Source: Fallopia convolvulus (lineage: Eukaryota > Streptophyta > Magnoliopsida > Caryophyllales > Polygonaceae). From it: a stretch of 64,000 nt of DNA. The translations under genes were made by a program, and so were the position numbers. The stretch spans positions 22,757,742-22,821,741 of the forward strand of contig OZ024720.1 of assembly GCA_964016875.1 (NCBI GenBank), written 5' to 3'. Position 1 is the first letter of the stretch. The number at the start of each line of letters is the position of its first letter. Positions 21,487 to 32,618 of this stretch are shown here, piece by piece. A model generated the notes under the pieces. It saw only the letters and a program-made list of their open reading frames with translations. It was not told the origin of the DNA and ran no database searches.

Positions 21487-22655
21487 ATGGTGGACGATGA
21501 AGCAACTAGCCAACAAAAATCCCCACAAACGGGACTTTAAACTGGTCAAATTCCAGACCCATGGGAGAGATCTTCACACCCCTTATTCATTCACCATTTG
21601 GATCAACCTGGATCCATCTTGGTCACGGAACCCTTGATGGAAGACAATTACATAGCATGGCGACAATCCATGTCCATGGCTCTTACCATCAAAAACAAGA
21701 GAGGCTTCGTTGATGAAACTCTCACAAGACCCCATGACAAACCGATAGAGGCATCACAATGGGAGAGATTTATGTCCTCGTCAAAACTTGGCTACTCATA
21801 TCCATATCAAAAGATATATCAAGTAGTGTTGTCCATGCGAGACCGCAAGACAGATGTGGCTTGAGTAGGAAGAAAGGTTCTCTCACACCTATATCGTTTC
21901 CTTGTTCCACATCGAGAATGCTATACATGATTACGAGCAAGGATCGGTCTCATCGTTTTTCAACAAATTTAAGGCCCTCTGGGATGAGAAGGGCGTGCTT
22001 TGTGCATTTCCTCCTTGCGCATACATGTACAACAGCCAACACCCTCAAAGCCTACATGGAAACACAAAAGACCATGAAGTTCTTGATGTGGATTAACGAG
22101 AATCATTCCCAAACTCGAAGTAGTATTGTTGCCATTGTTCCATTGCCTAATTTAAACAAAAAGTTTGCAATGGTCCTAAGGCAAGAAAAACAAGCAGACA
22201 TGTCCAACGCCAAAACATCAGCAAGCCCAACAAAAACGGTGGCTTTCTCAGTCAAGAAAGACAGTGGTGGTCATGACCATCAATCCAATGAAACAAGATA
22301 CTGTGAAAAGTGCAAATTGGACAATCACAGTACAAGTACCGTCGTGCAAACATTACATGTACTTTTTGCAATAATAAAGGGCATAATGTTAATTATTGTC
22401 ATAAGAAGAAGTGTGCTATGGAGAATGGTCAAGAAAGCGCTTTGTACACTATGTAACGAAGAAGAATGACATGGTACCCTTCACACAAGAAGAATGCCAA
22501 CAAATGATGATAATGTTGCAGTCCATGGGAACCAAAAGCAGTGAGTCACAACATCTCACAGAAACAATGAGCGCCGATGGGCAAGCCTTGGAAAATCTTG
22601 TCGGTAATGTCTCTTCTTATGCCCACTTCTCGGGTAAGATTCTTTTGACAAATTC
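21487..22655 (+). pseudogene. copia-D gag remnant
   Basis: Starts MVDDEATSQQ at ATG 21487, has a TAA near 21538, then reads HHLDQPGSILVTEPLMEDN, the typical opening of plant copia Gag (UBN2/Retrotran_gag type). After a TGA at 21862-21864 the protein can be followed in other frames (HIENAIHDYEQGSVSSFFNKFKALWDE at about 21909). A zinc knuckle, CNNKGHNVNYC, is seen around 22370-22400 in a third frame. It ends where gypsy-E inserted at AATTC 22651-22655. Multiple frameshifts show it is dead. Confidence 0.85.
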
Positions 22656-23105
22656 TGTAATATCCCTTCACTTTCGAAACCAAGTTCCAATCTGAATTTG
22701 CTTAGTCTGTCACAAGACTAACCGACCGTTTATTTTCCTTGCATGGTCGGCTGATGTCCATCGTATTTCTCGTCGCGACACATCAGAAGTGGATCTCTAC
22801 GTCAAGGATCATGAGGAGCAAGCTTGAGGAGCCGCTAGAGTGAAGGTGGTTAGCTTGGAAAAAGTTAGAATAATTTTAAGGGGCGAGGTTCCGACTTGTG
22901 GGACCCTTTCCATTTTAATTTTTTTTATCCGTTCATGTTTATTCAACTATTGTATTTGACTTCAGCATCGTTTATATATATGTATCTTCCGCATTTTTAA
23001 AGTTTTTGGTTAAGTTTTGTAATTACTATAAGCCCTGGGTGACTTCGAGAGATTAATCTTGGGGTCATTGGCGGTAATATCCCTGTATAAAAAGGGGGTG
23101 TTACA
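22656..23105 (+). repeat. gypsy-E 5' LTR, internally deleted
   Basis: 450 bp. The first 12 bases match the start of the 3' LTR and the last about 415 bp (from about 22691) match 27790-28199. The middle 2.6 kb is missing. Short pieces between (CTTTCGAAACC, TCCAATCTGAATT) resemble scattered points at about 27634 and 27515 of the long LTR, so more than one deletion step is possible. Confidence 0.8.
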
Positions 23106-23109
23106 ATTA

Positions 23110-23122
23110 TGGTATCAGAGCC
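23110..23122 (+). promoter_or_regulatory. gypsy-E primer-binding site, tRNA-iMet
   Basis: TGGTATCAGAGCC, a perfect complement to the 3' end of plant initiator tRNA-Met, four bases after the 5' LTR. Confidence 0.88.
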
Positions 23123-25099
23123 GAAACTTTATAATGTCATTCCTTAGGTCGATCCTTATTTTCTAATCCCTTATTAATGTTCCATTCGTAGAGGTATGGT
23201 TGTCGTGTACCTTGAGACTCTAGTGTCTAAGGTACATATTCTCGAGATAGATATTTTTATCTTCCTTGGCCAATCTATCTTAAGTCTTAATCGAAGTGAT
23301 GGTTGTTAAGTGATTGAACCATCTTATGTCTTGCTGTTTATACTGATCCAAGTCCTTGTACCTTAGTCTTTACAAATGTGAAGTTGCCAAGTAATTTTAT
23401 GAAATAAAGAAACTCCTCTCGGGGATAGGTTTTTATTTCGACATTCTATTAGTTTAAAATCAAAGATAATTCTCTTCTAAAAAGCTTAGTCTTTAAAACT
23501 TAGCGTAAAAGAAAGAAATTATATGTTTAATTGTGATCAACTCATTTAAAGTCAATGTGCAACCATCTATGCCAATTCATGGTCAGTGAAAATCACATCC
23601 TACTTCGTTTTTGAAGAAAGACGGTTAGTTTTATGAAAATTTGATTATTAAAATTGCTTCAATAGTTTTAAGTTTAAAATAAGGTGTCTGAGTCCTTTGA
23701 TGAGTTCTTTTCAAGTTCAACATATTTGAAGCATTGAGCAAATAACCAACAACTGTTAACCTTGCTATCTTTGTTCCATCTTCGTAAATTTGTTGCGGGA
23801 TATTTTCTTCGGCTTTATGTTTTTATTAAGTAAGTTTTCTCTACGATTTTCATGGTGGTGAGTAAGAATGTATTTTGTCTTCCATCTTGATCACATGGTA
23901 AGGCAAGATCACATATCTTATTCATGTGGAAATGCAGTAAAGGGGTTAGATTGGCTCGGTTCCCCATCTTGATCACATGGTGGAATGTGAGAACCCTAAG
24001 TCCTTAAGGTTCGATTTGAGAAAATGAATTTTCAAATGTTGGGATTCTTGTTTATAACTCAATGTTTGAAGATTTAAGAGTATAAAGATTTTGCTTAGGA
24101 TTTAAATATAACTATGCTTTCTATGGAAACAAATCAAATCAATACTTCATAAATGAGCTTATTTTACTTATTTATTTATTTGTCTTTATTTTATTTTCGT
24201 GGTTGATAACTCATCATCTATTTGGTTAAAAGCATTGCCTAAGCTATAAGACTATTTTTTTTAATGCATCAAATGACATAAGTATTTTTAATCATGTTCG
24301 AGTTATAAAAACATAATGTCTCTCAACTTTGGTATTTAAGTAGAGTGATTTTGTAATGATTCTTGTGCAAGCAATAAGAATGTTGGTGAATATAAAAAGA
24401 AATGACGTACTTCATACTTTGAAATTGCTTTTATATATATTGGAAACTTGAGCAATTTACTATGATTCAGTTTGATTGATTTAGGTTACTTTTACCAACC
24501 AAAGCCTTCCATTTTCCTTTATTAAAATTTCAAGTTGTTACTACGCCGATGCCGATAGTGAATAAACTCTACATAGCCTTAGTCTCTTGTTGAATAGTTT
24601 AGTATCATCAATTTCTCTCACTTGGCGTATAGTTCATTTCTATGTTTTTCACATTCTTTGGGTATCCTTAGAAGCATGTCAACTTCGTTTATAGAGCATA
24701 TTGTGTTGAATACAACAGAATAATTTTAATATCCATCTAATCCTAAATCCTCGTATAGTACTCGTATTAGTTGTTTGCGTCATAGTTGTTTGTCTTCATA
24801 GTACTCCATGAAGTGGTAATTCAAACAAGATTGGATCTTGTAAGTTGTAATTCCGATTGAGTTAGCCACAAGGTTAAGTATGATTACGATTTTATCTATT
24901 ATGAGTGTCGACTTAGTTTCGCGGACGAAAACTATTTTTAAGGGGGTACTATTGTAATCGCCCACGTATTTATTCCTTGAGAACCGTTTTAAGAGTCGTT
25001 CTTTGGATAGCATGATAGATCGTGAGGTGTATATTTTCATAGACGGTACCTTACCTTAATCTAGTTTTGCGGACTAAACTCTTTTTAAGGGGGTACTAT
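23123..25099 (+). other. gypsy-E internal region, non-coding, with duplicated polypurine tract
   Basis: About 2 kb, AT-rich, without any frame resembling gag or pol; presumably the coding part was deleted. TCTTGATCACATGGT occurs twice (about 23887 and 23968). At the 3' end, TTTTTAAGGGGGTACTATTG occurs twice, 150 bp apart (about 24934 and 25083). Each is preceded by a TAGTTT(C/T)GCGGAC sequence and followed by TGTAAT. The second abuts the 3' LTR. Confidence 0.7.
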
Positions 25100-28000
25100 T
25101 GTAATATCCCTCGTTTTTATAAAGGATAAAAATGTAATTTTACATTTTCCTTTATCATGATAAAATATTTTACATATGTTATTTCTTAAAGTTATTAGGT
25201 TATAACATTTTAAATGTTATAAAGGTTGGTCTAAAAGGTTAAAACTTAAAATCCCATGGTAAAGGTTACAAAATTATGTTTTCATATTATATACGAACCA
25301 TAAGAATTATGGTTGTATGATTATTATAATATGAGAAAATATAATCATGAATAATATGAGTTGGTTATTATTTAAAAATATGAGAGAGTAATTACAAGTG
25401 ATAATACTTATGGAAAAGTATTATAATAATATTTTTTAAAAATTTATATAACTGTTTTTAAAGCTAAAGTTTAATAAAATAAATTGTTTAAAGTTCAAAT
25501 GATAACTATCTATTTTATTTGGAGGGCAAAAGTTAAGGTGGAAGGACATTTTTATCACTTTTGCAAAACAAGAGGGTTGTTTGTACAATTTCTCGGAAAT
25601 GGATTGAAACCCGATTGGGGTTGTCTTCAACCTTGAGCCTGAATTTTCAAACGGCCATATCTCACTCGTTTCTCAACGGATTTTCGATCCGAAAGATGTT
25701 CCGGAAAGCTCATGAGGTGTTCTATAAAACCCCTTAATCAATTGGTCGAATTAATACAAATTTTGGGGCCAAATTTCTATGCATTTAACGTGACCTAATA
25801 AGGATTAAATGGTCAAAATTAGCTCTTAAAAGCTCAAATTTGATGGAGGTATTGATGTGTAAGGATAAGAATGAGTAATGAATGAGCAAAGTGACGCTTT
25901 GTTTTCGGAGCATTGATGTGAGCTTCGGTTGAAGCATTCTAGGGGTCGTTTTGAGTGCTATAAAAGGCCAATGTGAAGAGAAATCTGTTATACACATTTT
26001 TCATTCAGAAACGTTCACCAAAAACGCTCTCAATCTTGCCTAAAATCGAGCCTGAAACTCGGTGGACTGAATTCGAAGAAACAGAGCAAGGGCTCGGTTT
26101 ATGGGTCCGTTCTCCTTTCACACACAACTAAATTTTTCCCATTTTATACCATTGGAAATATCTCTCTCTTACGGTTCCAACGCCTACTCACACGCCCCGA
26201 ACCGATGTCGGACGAGGAAGAACGAGGACGTTGAAGTTGCCCTTGTTTTTGAAGATGTTGTTGCGTTTTTTGGCCCGTGAGCAGGTCGGGCCCGACCCGG
26301 CCCGACCGGGCTGCTCACCTTTTGTAGGTATATTCAATTTTAATTTAATTTAAAAAAAAAAATTATTTTGTTAAATTCAAATGGGTAAAAATTATTTAAA
26401 TTGACAAATGTTAGGAACTTGGTATTTTATAAGTATTTAAATTAACTTGTAAATTTTTAAATAGGTATTTTGAGTATTCATGAATAAATTGGTATTTTAA
26501 AAAGGATACTAATAAGAGAAAGAATTTATTATGGATAAATAAGATTAGTAATAATGTTTTAAATATTTATAAAGTAATAAGGTTTTTCTTTAGATTACTA
26601 TTAATATATATATATATGCATATGTTGAGGTTAATATATTACAAAGAAAAGTTTAAATTGAATGATATGAAGAATTTATAAAATTCATAACTTAGTGTCA
26701 TTATATTAATAAAAAGGAAGTTATTAATATAATGTGTAAAGTTTATAATTTTTATAAACTTAAATCCATTATCATTCCTCGGAAAATCAACGTTGCAAAT
26801 GAACAAATAAATTGACGACAATTTATTTTGTGGTTGATTGAAACAGGCATAAGTTCTTAATCTCCAGTGATCGTTTCGTAAACCATCACGTCAATTACGA
26901 GGCAAGTGATTTGGGTTCGATTTCCATTAAACATCCTTTGTGCATCACTCGTTTTTATCAAAGCTTGTTATGTATCTTGTCACGTGTTTTCATGTGCTTT
27001 AAATTGTTTTATGACTATGTTGGGAACTCTTGTATGAAATAAAATGAATCTAGGATTTACATTGTTCTAGATTTAATGACATATTATTTCTAGTCGTACT
27101 TAGGTTACGCTAGATGGACTTTAGGGTCGTTGTCTTGTGATATGTGTGTCTAGATTAATAGGCTTGTGTTTGCGTACTTTATTGGATACGCGTTGAATCA
27201 TTTGACTTTAATCTTGAGTCGATGCTCTATTTTTAAGACCATGGTCAATACCCGCTCGCTCGATGAGGGGTGATGGCACGTAGCTCGTGTTAGTCTGGGT
27301 TCGCGACCCAACCTTTGAGTATTTTCGTGGGGCCGTAACCCACATTCTGTCTTACTTAAAAAGTATGCTTAATTCCAAGTGGAACGATATTGTGATTCTT
27401 AAAATCCGTAGAGATTAAATAGGCGCCCGATGGAGACAATTAAAATGATAGGAAGGCTAGTACAAAATGGAATGCTATCCTTACTCTCGGATTCCGTAAT
27501 TCTCTGGCTCCAATCTGAATTCGCACAACACGTATGCGGTGAGGTTGGTAGAGGGAAACGTGATCAATGAGGGGTTTAATCACCCACTTGACTAATTGTG
27601 TGAAACCCAAGTTCCCAACATAAGTAAAATTATCTTTCGAAACCGAGACTCACCCATGGGTGACGTTCTCATTCCGTTTCTTCAAATCATAGTTTTCCTA
27701 GGAGGTCCGAGGATGGAACCGGCTTTCATTCGGTGCCCGACATCCCAACTCATCCCTTCCTAAAAACAGAACCACCTTCCAAAACCCCATTTGCTTAGTC
27801 TGTCACAAGACTAACCGACCGTTTATTTTCCTTGCATGGTCGGCTGGTGTCCATCGTATTTCTCGTCGCGACACATCAGAAGTGGAGCTCTACGTCAAGG
27901 ATCATGAGGAGCAAGCTTGAGGAGCAGCTAGAGTGAACATGGTTAGTTTGGAAAAAGTTAGAATAATTTTAAGGGGCGAGGTTCCGACTTGTGGGACCCT

Positions 28001-28199
28001 TTCCATTTTAAATTTTTTTTATCCGTTCATGTTTATTCAACTATTGTATTTGACTTCCGCATCGTTTATATATATGTATCTTCCGCATTTTTAAAGTGAC
28101 TGGTTAAGTTCTGTAATTACTATAAGCCTTGGGTGACTTCGAGAGATTAATCTTGGGATCTTTGGCGGTAATATCCCTGTATAAAAAGGGGTTGTTACA
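25100..28199 (+). repeat. gypsy-E 3' LTR (3100 bp)
   Basis: Runs from TGTAATATCCCTCG to GTTGTTACA. A TATAAAAG at 25959-25966 is a clear TATA-box candidate. At 26277-26319 there is a GC-rich inverted repeat (GTGAGCAG ... CTGCTCAC arms) in otherwise AT-rich DNA, containing TCGGGCCCGA. A TATATATATA run is at about 26605-26616. The last 440 bp are part of the 1244-bp duplication. Confidence 0.78.
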
Positions 28200-30248
28200 A
28201 ATTCTTTCCAAATACCTTGGATTTTAGATAGCGGGGTAAATGATCATATTGTTTGTCACACACGATATCTCACTAATTTTAAATCTGTCAAAAATCGCTT
28301 TGTTCGATTGCCAAATAGTAGTTCGGTGATGGTCTTCCATATAGGAAGTGTGATGATTTTTCCATATTTCCATTTGGTTGATGTTTATGTGTGCCAAATT
28401 TTTCTGTCAACTTATTCTCCATAAGTAAATTAGTGGTTGATGCTTTTCTTATCACTATTTTCTCTAATAATAATTGTTTGACGATTGTGAAGGGAATTGA
28501 GCTAGAAGGCTTGTATTGCCTTAACGTACCACAACCCAACTCTTGCCATGTTATTTCCCAGCCTAATGCTTAGACACTCACCAATGCCTAGGCCACCCTT
28601 CCAATAAAGTTTCTAATTTACTCCTTGTTTTAAAAACTTTTTTACTACTCTCCATGATTGTTTAGTTTGTCCCTTGGCAAAACAAACTCGCCTAACTTTT
28701 TCTTTGCATATTACTAGTACTTTAGCTTGCTTTGACCTCGTACACATGGATATTGGGGTTGGTACCACATTCCATCAATTTCAGGTGTTCACCATTTCTT
28801 AACCGTTGTTGATGACTTTTCCCGATTTACATGGATTTTTTATGAAAAATAAATCAGAAACTTGTGCTCTTGTGATTCAATTCCTCAACCTCATGAAAAC
28901 CAATTTGGTAAGCGGGTCAAAACCGTTAGGAGTAATAACGGTCCCGAATTTAAATGTATGGATTTCTATGTCTCAAAGGGTATTTTGTATTAAACAAGAT
29001 GTGTTAAAAACAGAACCACCTTCCAAAACCCCATTTGCTTAGTCTGTCACAAGACTAACCGACCGTTTATTTTCCTTGCATGGTCGGCTGGTGTCCATCG
29101 AATTTCTCGTCGCGACACATCAGAAGTGGAGCTCTACGTCAAGGATCATGAGGAGCAAGCTTGAGGAGCAGCTAGAGTGAACATGGTTAGTTTGGAAAAA
29201 GTTAGAATAATTTTAAGGGGCGAGGTTCCGACTTGTGGGACCCTTTCCATTTTAAATTTTTTTTATCCGTTCATGTTTATTCAACTATTGTATTTGACTT
29301 CCGCATCGTTTATATATATGTATCTTCCGCATTTTTAAAGTGACTGGTTAAGTTCTGTAATTACTATAAGCCTTGGGTGACTTCGAGAGATTAATCTTGG
29401 GATCTTTGGCGGTAATATCCCTGTATAAAAAGGGGTTGTTACAAATTCTTTCCAAATACCTTGGATTTTAGATAGCGGGGTAAATGATCATATTGTTTGT
29501 CACACACGATATCTCACTAATTTTAAATCTGTCAAAAATCGCTTTGTTCGATTGCCAAATAGTAGTTTGGTGATGGTCTTCCATATAGGAAGTGTGATGA
29601 TTTCTCCATATTTCCATTTGGTTGATGTTTATGTGTGTCAAATTTTTCTGTCAACTTATTCTCCATAAGTAAATTAGTGGTTGATGCTTTTCTTATCACT
29701 ATTTTCTCTAATAATAATTGTTTGACGATTGTGAAGGGAATTGAGCTAGAAGGCTTGTATTGCCTTAACGTACCACAACCCAACTCTTGCCATGTTATTT
29801 CCCAGCCTAATGCTTAGACACTCACCAATGCCTAGGCCACCCTTCCAATAAAGTTTCTAATTTACTCCTTGTTTTAAAAACTTTTTTACTACTCTCCATG
29901 ATTGTTTAGTTTGTCCCTTGGCAAAACAAACTCGCCTAACTTTTTCTTTGCATATTACTAGTACTTTAGCTTGCTTTGACCTCGTACACATGGATATTGG
30001 GGTTGGTACCACATTCCATCAATTTCAGGTGTTCACCATTTCTTAACCGTTGTTGATGACTTTTCCCGATTTACATGGATTTTTTATGAAAAATAAATCA
30101 GAAACTTGTGCTCTTGTGATTCAATTCCTCAACCTCATGAAAACCAATTTGGTAAGCGGGTCAAAACCGTTAGGAGTAATAACGGTCCCGAATTTAAATG
30201 TATGGATTTCTATGTCTCAAAGGGTATTTTGTATTAAACAAGATGTGT
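27761..30248. repeat. 1244-bp direct tandem duplication across the gypsy-E/copia-D boundary
   Basis: Copy 1 is 27761-29004 and copy 2 is 29005-30248. Each holds the last about 440 bp of the E 3' LTR, the AATTC target site, and copia-D protease-integrase sequence. Only about four differences are visible between copies. The three joints share TAA (27761-27763, 29005-29007, 30249-30251), pointing to a microhomology-mediated event after E inserted. Copy 2's LTR piece should not be counted as a separate insertion. Confidence 0.95.
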
Positions 30249-30395
30249 TAACACGCCTCAACAAAATGGGATCGCCGAACTCAAACACCGACATTTACTA
30301 AATGTTGCTCGTGCCCTACTTTGTCAATCAACTTTAGCTAAAAAAAAATTGGGGTAATGCAATTTTAACTTCGTGTTATTTGATAAATCGATTTA
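28200..30395 (+). pseudogene. copia-D protease and integrase start, duplicated
   Basis: Protease opens WILDSGVNDHIVCHTRYL at about 28210 (DSG active site kept), repeated at about 29454. The GAG-pre-integrase stretch (HHRLGHPSNKVSN-like, about 28575) and the integrase core follow in shifting frames: HMDIG (first catalytic Asp), a mutated RSNNGPEF (usual Asp now Asn) and NTPQQNGIAELKHR at about 30250. The core after the duplicated unit occurs once. The frame breaks at 30395, where Sirevirus-2 inserted, and resumes at 49605. Confidence 0.85.
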
Positions 30396-31161
30396 TGTGG
30401 GATCGTTAGTACGTCTAGGTTGTCGACCTCAACTAAGTCGTCAACCTTTAAGTAAATGCAGCGGAAATAAACTACAAGAAAGACTTACTTGAAAACAAAG
30501 TTTTTATAGTGGAAACACTTGTTTGATCAACTCAATCAACCAAGTGTGAAAACCACTCCCTTCCAAGTTCTCGCTTGGAAGGATTAAAAGCCATAGCTTG
30601 CTTTATTAATCTTATGGACTAGTTACATAAACACCCTGGATCTAGACCTACTTCTCAAGCACTCTAGAACTCGTTGTGAACTAAGTAACTACAACCCGCA
30701 CTCAATCTAGAAAAAGCCTACGTCTTCCTCTCGAACTCTCGTTTCTTTCTAAGCACAAAATGGAGTATAAGTTCGTACTCTATCTAACCTAAAGCCTTAG
30801 ATTAAATACACACAAACTAGATCAGATAAGAGAGAATAATATTTTCCAATTCGGTTATGGCAAGATATTATTTCTATTATCTTTACAAAATCATCCTAAG
30901 CATATAAAAGGATTACAATTAATAACGACTTAGGATAAAGGCATACATGGCTTACAATATAATCTGCACAAAATCTTTCCTAAAATAAGTTTATACTATC
31001 CAAACTACCAAGATCTCACGCGTCTTCAAGATCTCCGAGATCTGCCTTGAACACACGTCGACGACCTGACTGACGTTGGCGACTCCTTTCAAAGACTCGA
31101 GGTCGTTCACGTGACAGACGTTTGGAACCATCAAAATCAAAGCCTCCAGCTTTTCTAACAA
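30396..31161 (-). repeat. Sirevirus-2 3' LTR (766 bp)
   Basis: On the minus strand starts TGTTAGAAAAGC (31161) and ends CGATCCCACA (30396). It lies next to the purine tract AAAAAGGGGGAATT (31162-31176, minus). It matches 48835-49599 along its full length. Confidence 0.93.
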
Positions 31162-31412
31162 ATTCCCCCTTTTTGATGGTGACAAACTCTTCTATCTTGT
31201 ATAATCAGAGCAATACCAAAACTCGAACAAGATATTCAATAGTAATCAAGTTAACCAAAAGTTCCCCCTAAGTTGGATAACCCACATGTAATTCAGCGTA
31301 AAAATCCCATTATTTTATCTACCCCCAGCCTTTTCCCCCTTTTGGCATCATCAAAAAGATAAATCTTAATAATCATGCAGGAAGAGATAATCAAACAAGG
31401 GTAAATAGAAAA
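31162..31412 (-). promoter_or_regulatory. Sirevirus-2 multiple polypurine tracts
   Basis: Minus-strand purine tracts occur at 31162-31176 (next to the LTR), about 31261-31270, about 31320-31328 and about 31334-31346 (GGGGGAAAAGG type). The last is followed by a GATGATGCC stretch seen in the same position in Sirevirus-1. This is the repeated-PPT signature of Sireviruses. Confidence 0.75.
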
Positions 31413-31808
31413 TTATCCAACATACATACGAAATCCATAGCAACATAACCAAAATAGTCTTAAACATGCAACACAGAGAAAGCAAAAACACATAGATGAA
31501 ACCAAAAAGATGTTTCTGAGATGATAGATGTGCAAGGGAAGATAAAGGAAACTGGATTCGGGACCTTCAAGCATGGTCCTGGTTCGGTTTGATTCGGTTT
31601 GATTTGGAGAGGATGGTCCTGGTTCTTGATTGTGAGTGGATTCGGGACCTTCAAGCATCAAGGGTGTGGTTGGTTTGTTGGCGGTTTGGATGGCTGCTAA
31701 AAGTAGAGCCATGGTTTGGGGATCCACGACTTTCCCAAGCTTTAAGGCTAGGGTTCGTGGAGATTCAGTACCACGAATGGGGGAGGAGGGGTTAGGGTTT
31801 GACGCCAT
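31413..31808 (-). CDS. short ORF downstream of Sirevirus-2 pol, unknown role
   Basis: 131 codons from ATG 31808 (MASNPNPSSPIRGTESPRTL). The first 90 residues are Pro/Ser/Thr-rich and contain MLEGPES twice. Residues about 95-125 are hydrophobic and aromatic with several Cys. It occupies the place of the 2.3-kb downstream ORF of Sirevirus-1 but lacks its globular domain, so it is probably a truncated remnant. The opening residues (MAxxPxxxSP) resemble the start of such ORFs only weakly. Whether it is translated is unknown. Confidence 0.4.
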   Translation of the reverse strand: MASNPNPSSPIRGTESPRTLALKLGKVVDPQTMALLLAAIQTANKPTTPLMLEGPESTHNQEPGPSSPNQTESNRTRTMLEGPESSFLYLPLHIYHLRNIFLVSSMCFCFLCVACLRLFWLCCYGFRMYVG

Positions 31809-32618
31809 TGATGATGAAAAGGTCCAAGCTTTTTGGTAGAGAGGTTCAGAGAGATGAAAAGCAAGAGATCGAGAATAGTTGCAGGAGAGAGAGCGTACTT
31901 TTCTAGTGGTAGAGTCTCCGTATTTAAGCTTGGACTGAGTTGATGTGATGGAAACTAGATCTTCCCAAGATCTTTATTCAATGCAACTGAAAGGGCAAAT
32001 TTCCTTTGGCAAAAGATCTTCAAATATTTGAAAAGATAACGTTGGATAAAGGATATTTTTGTCTTACTCTGAAACTGACGTTCTCGACCTGTGGTACGTC
32101 AACTACTTGACCAGCAAAAATTTCAGACACTTGACTTTCCTCGTATAGTGAACAGTCACTAACTTTACTCGAGTTGCCAACATCCATTAAAAAGAGAATA
32201 CGCCTAGTTCTTTGGGGTTTTGCTTAGGGGTGCCAAAGAGAACCGGGGAAAAAGAATTTATGTAGATTTGTCAATCAAGTAGATAAGTCTTTGTTTATAG
32301 CAAAAACATTCAAAAATAGGCTCATAGAGACTCTCTAACCTGATAGGCTAGGGTAGGCTGTAGAGTCAACCATCACTTGTGCTTGTAATGAGGGTTAGGA
32401 ACATTAGGTTTGGACTCTTTTGGGCTCAAAGAATGGTTTCAAAATGTAATTGATACATAACTCATGAAGCAAAGAATAAAGACATAATGATGAGCATGGT
32501 TCAAGAGTATGTAACATGGAAATAGTCAAATTTAACACCTCAAGATCATAAATCTTTTGAATCATAAATAGATCATCTAATCTAGTCAATCATTGAGGGA
32601 ATATAGATGGGAAATAGA
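31809..32618 (-). other. Sirevirus-2 spacer after pol
   Basis: About 800 bp between the pol stop and the short downstream ORF. No supported coding region. Contains AT-rich sequence and a few CGTCAAC/GTCGACC-like words shared with the LTR. Confidence 0.5.

Larger units (their letters stand above)
22656..28199 (+). mobile_element. gypsy-E: LTR element without coding capacity
   Basis: Flanked by a perfect TSD AATTC (22651-22655 and 28200-28204) and inserted between copia-D gag and protease. It has a 450-bp 5' LTR (22656-23105), a tRNA-iMet primer site (23110-23122), about 2 kb without ORFs, a polypurine tract and a 3.1-kb 3' LTR (25100-28199). Both LTRs start TGTAATATCCCT and end GTTACA. The LTR style (long, with a pentamer TSD and tRNA-iMet) suggests the Tekay/Del chromovirus group, but no coding domain remains to prove this. 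Shared LTR parts differ by about 4%. Confidence 0.82.

Noticed and set aside
29005..29443. Second gypsy-E LTR piece as an independent insertion
   Set aside because: It is part of the 1244-bp duplication; the flanking copia sequence is duplicated with it and there is no separate target repeat.
30396..31161. A dispersed motif in Sirevirus-2 (CGTCAAC/GTCGACC words)
   Set aside because: A few copies occur in the LTR and 3' region, but too few and too variable to claim by eye.
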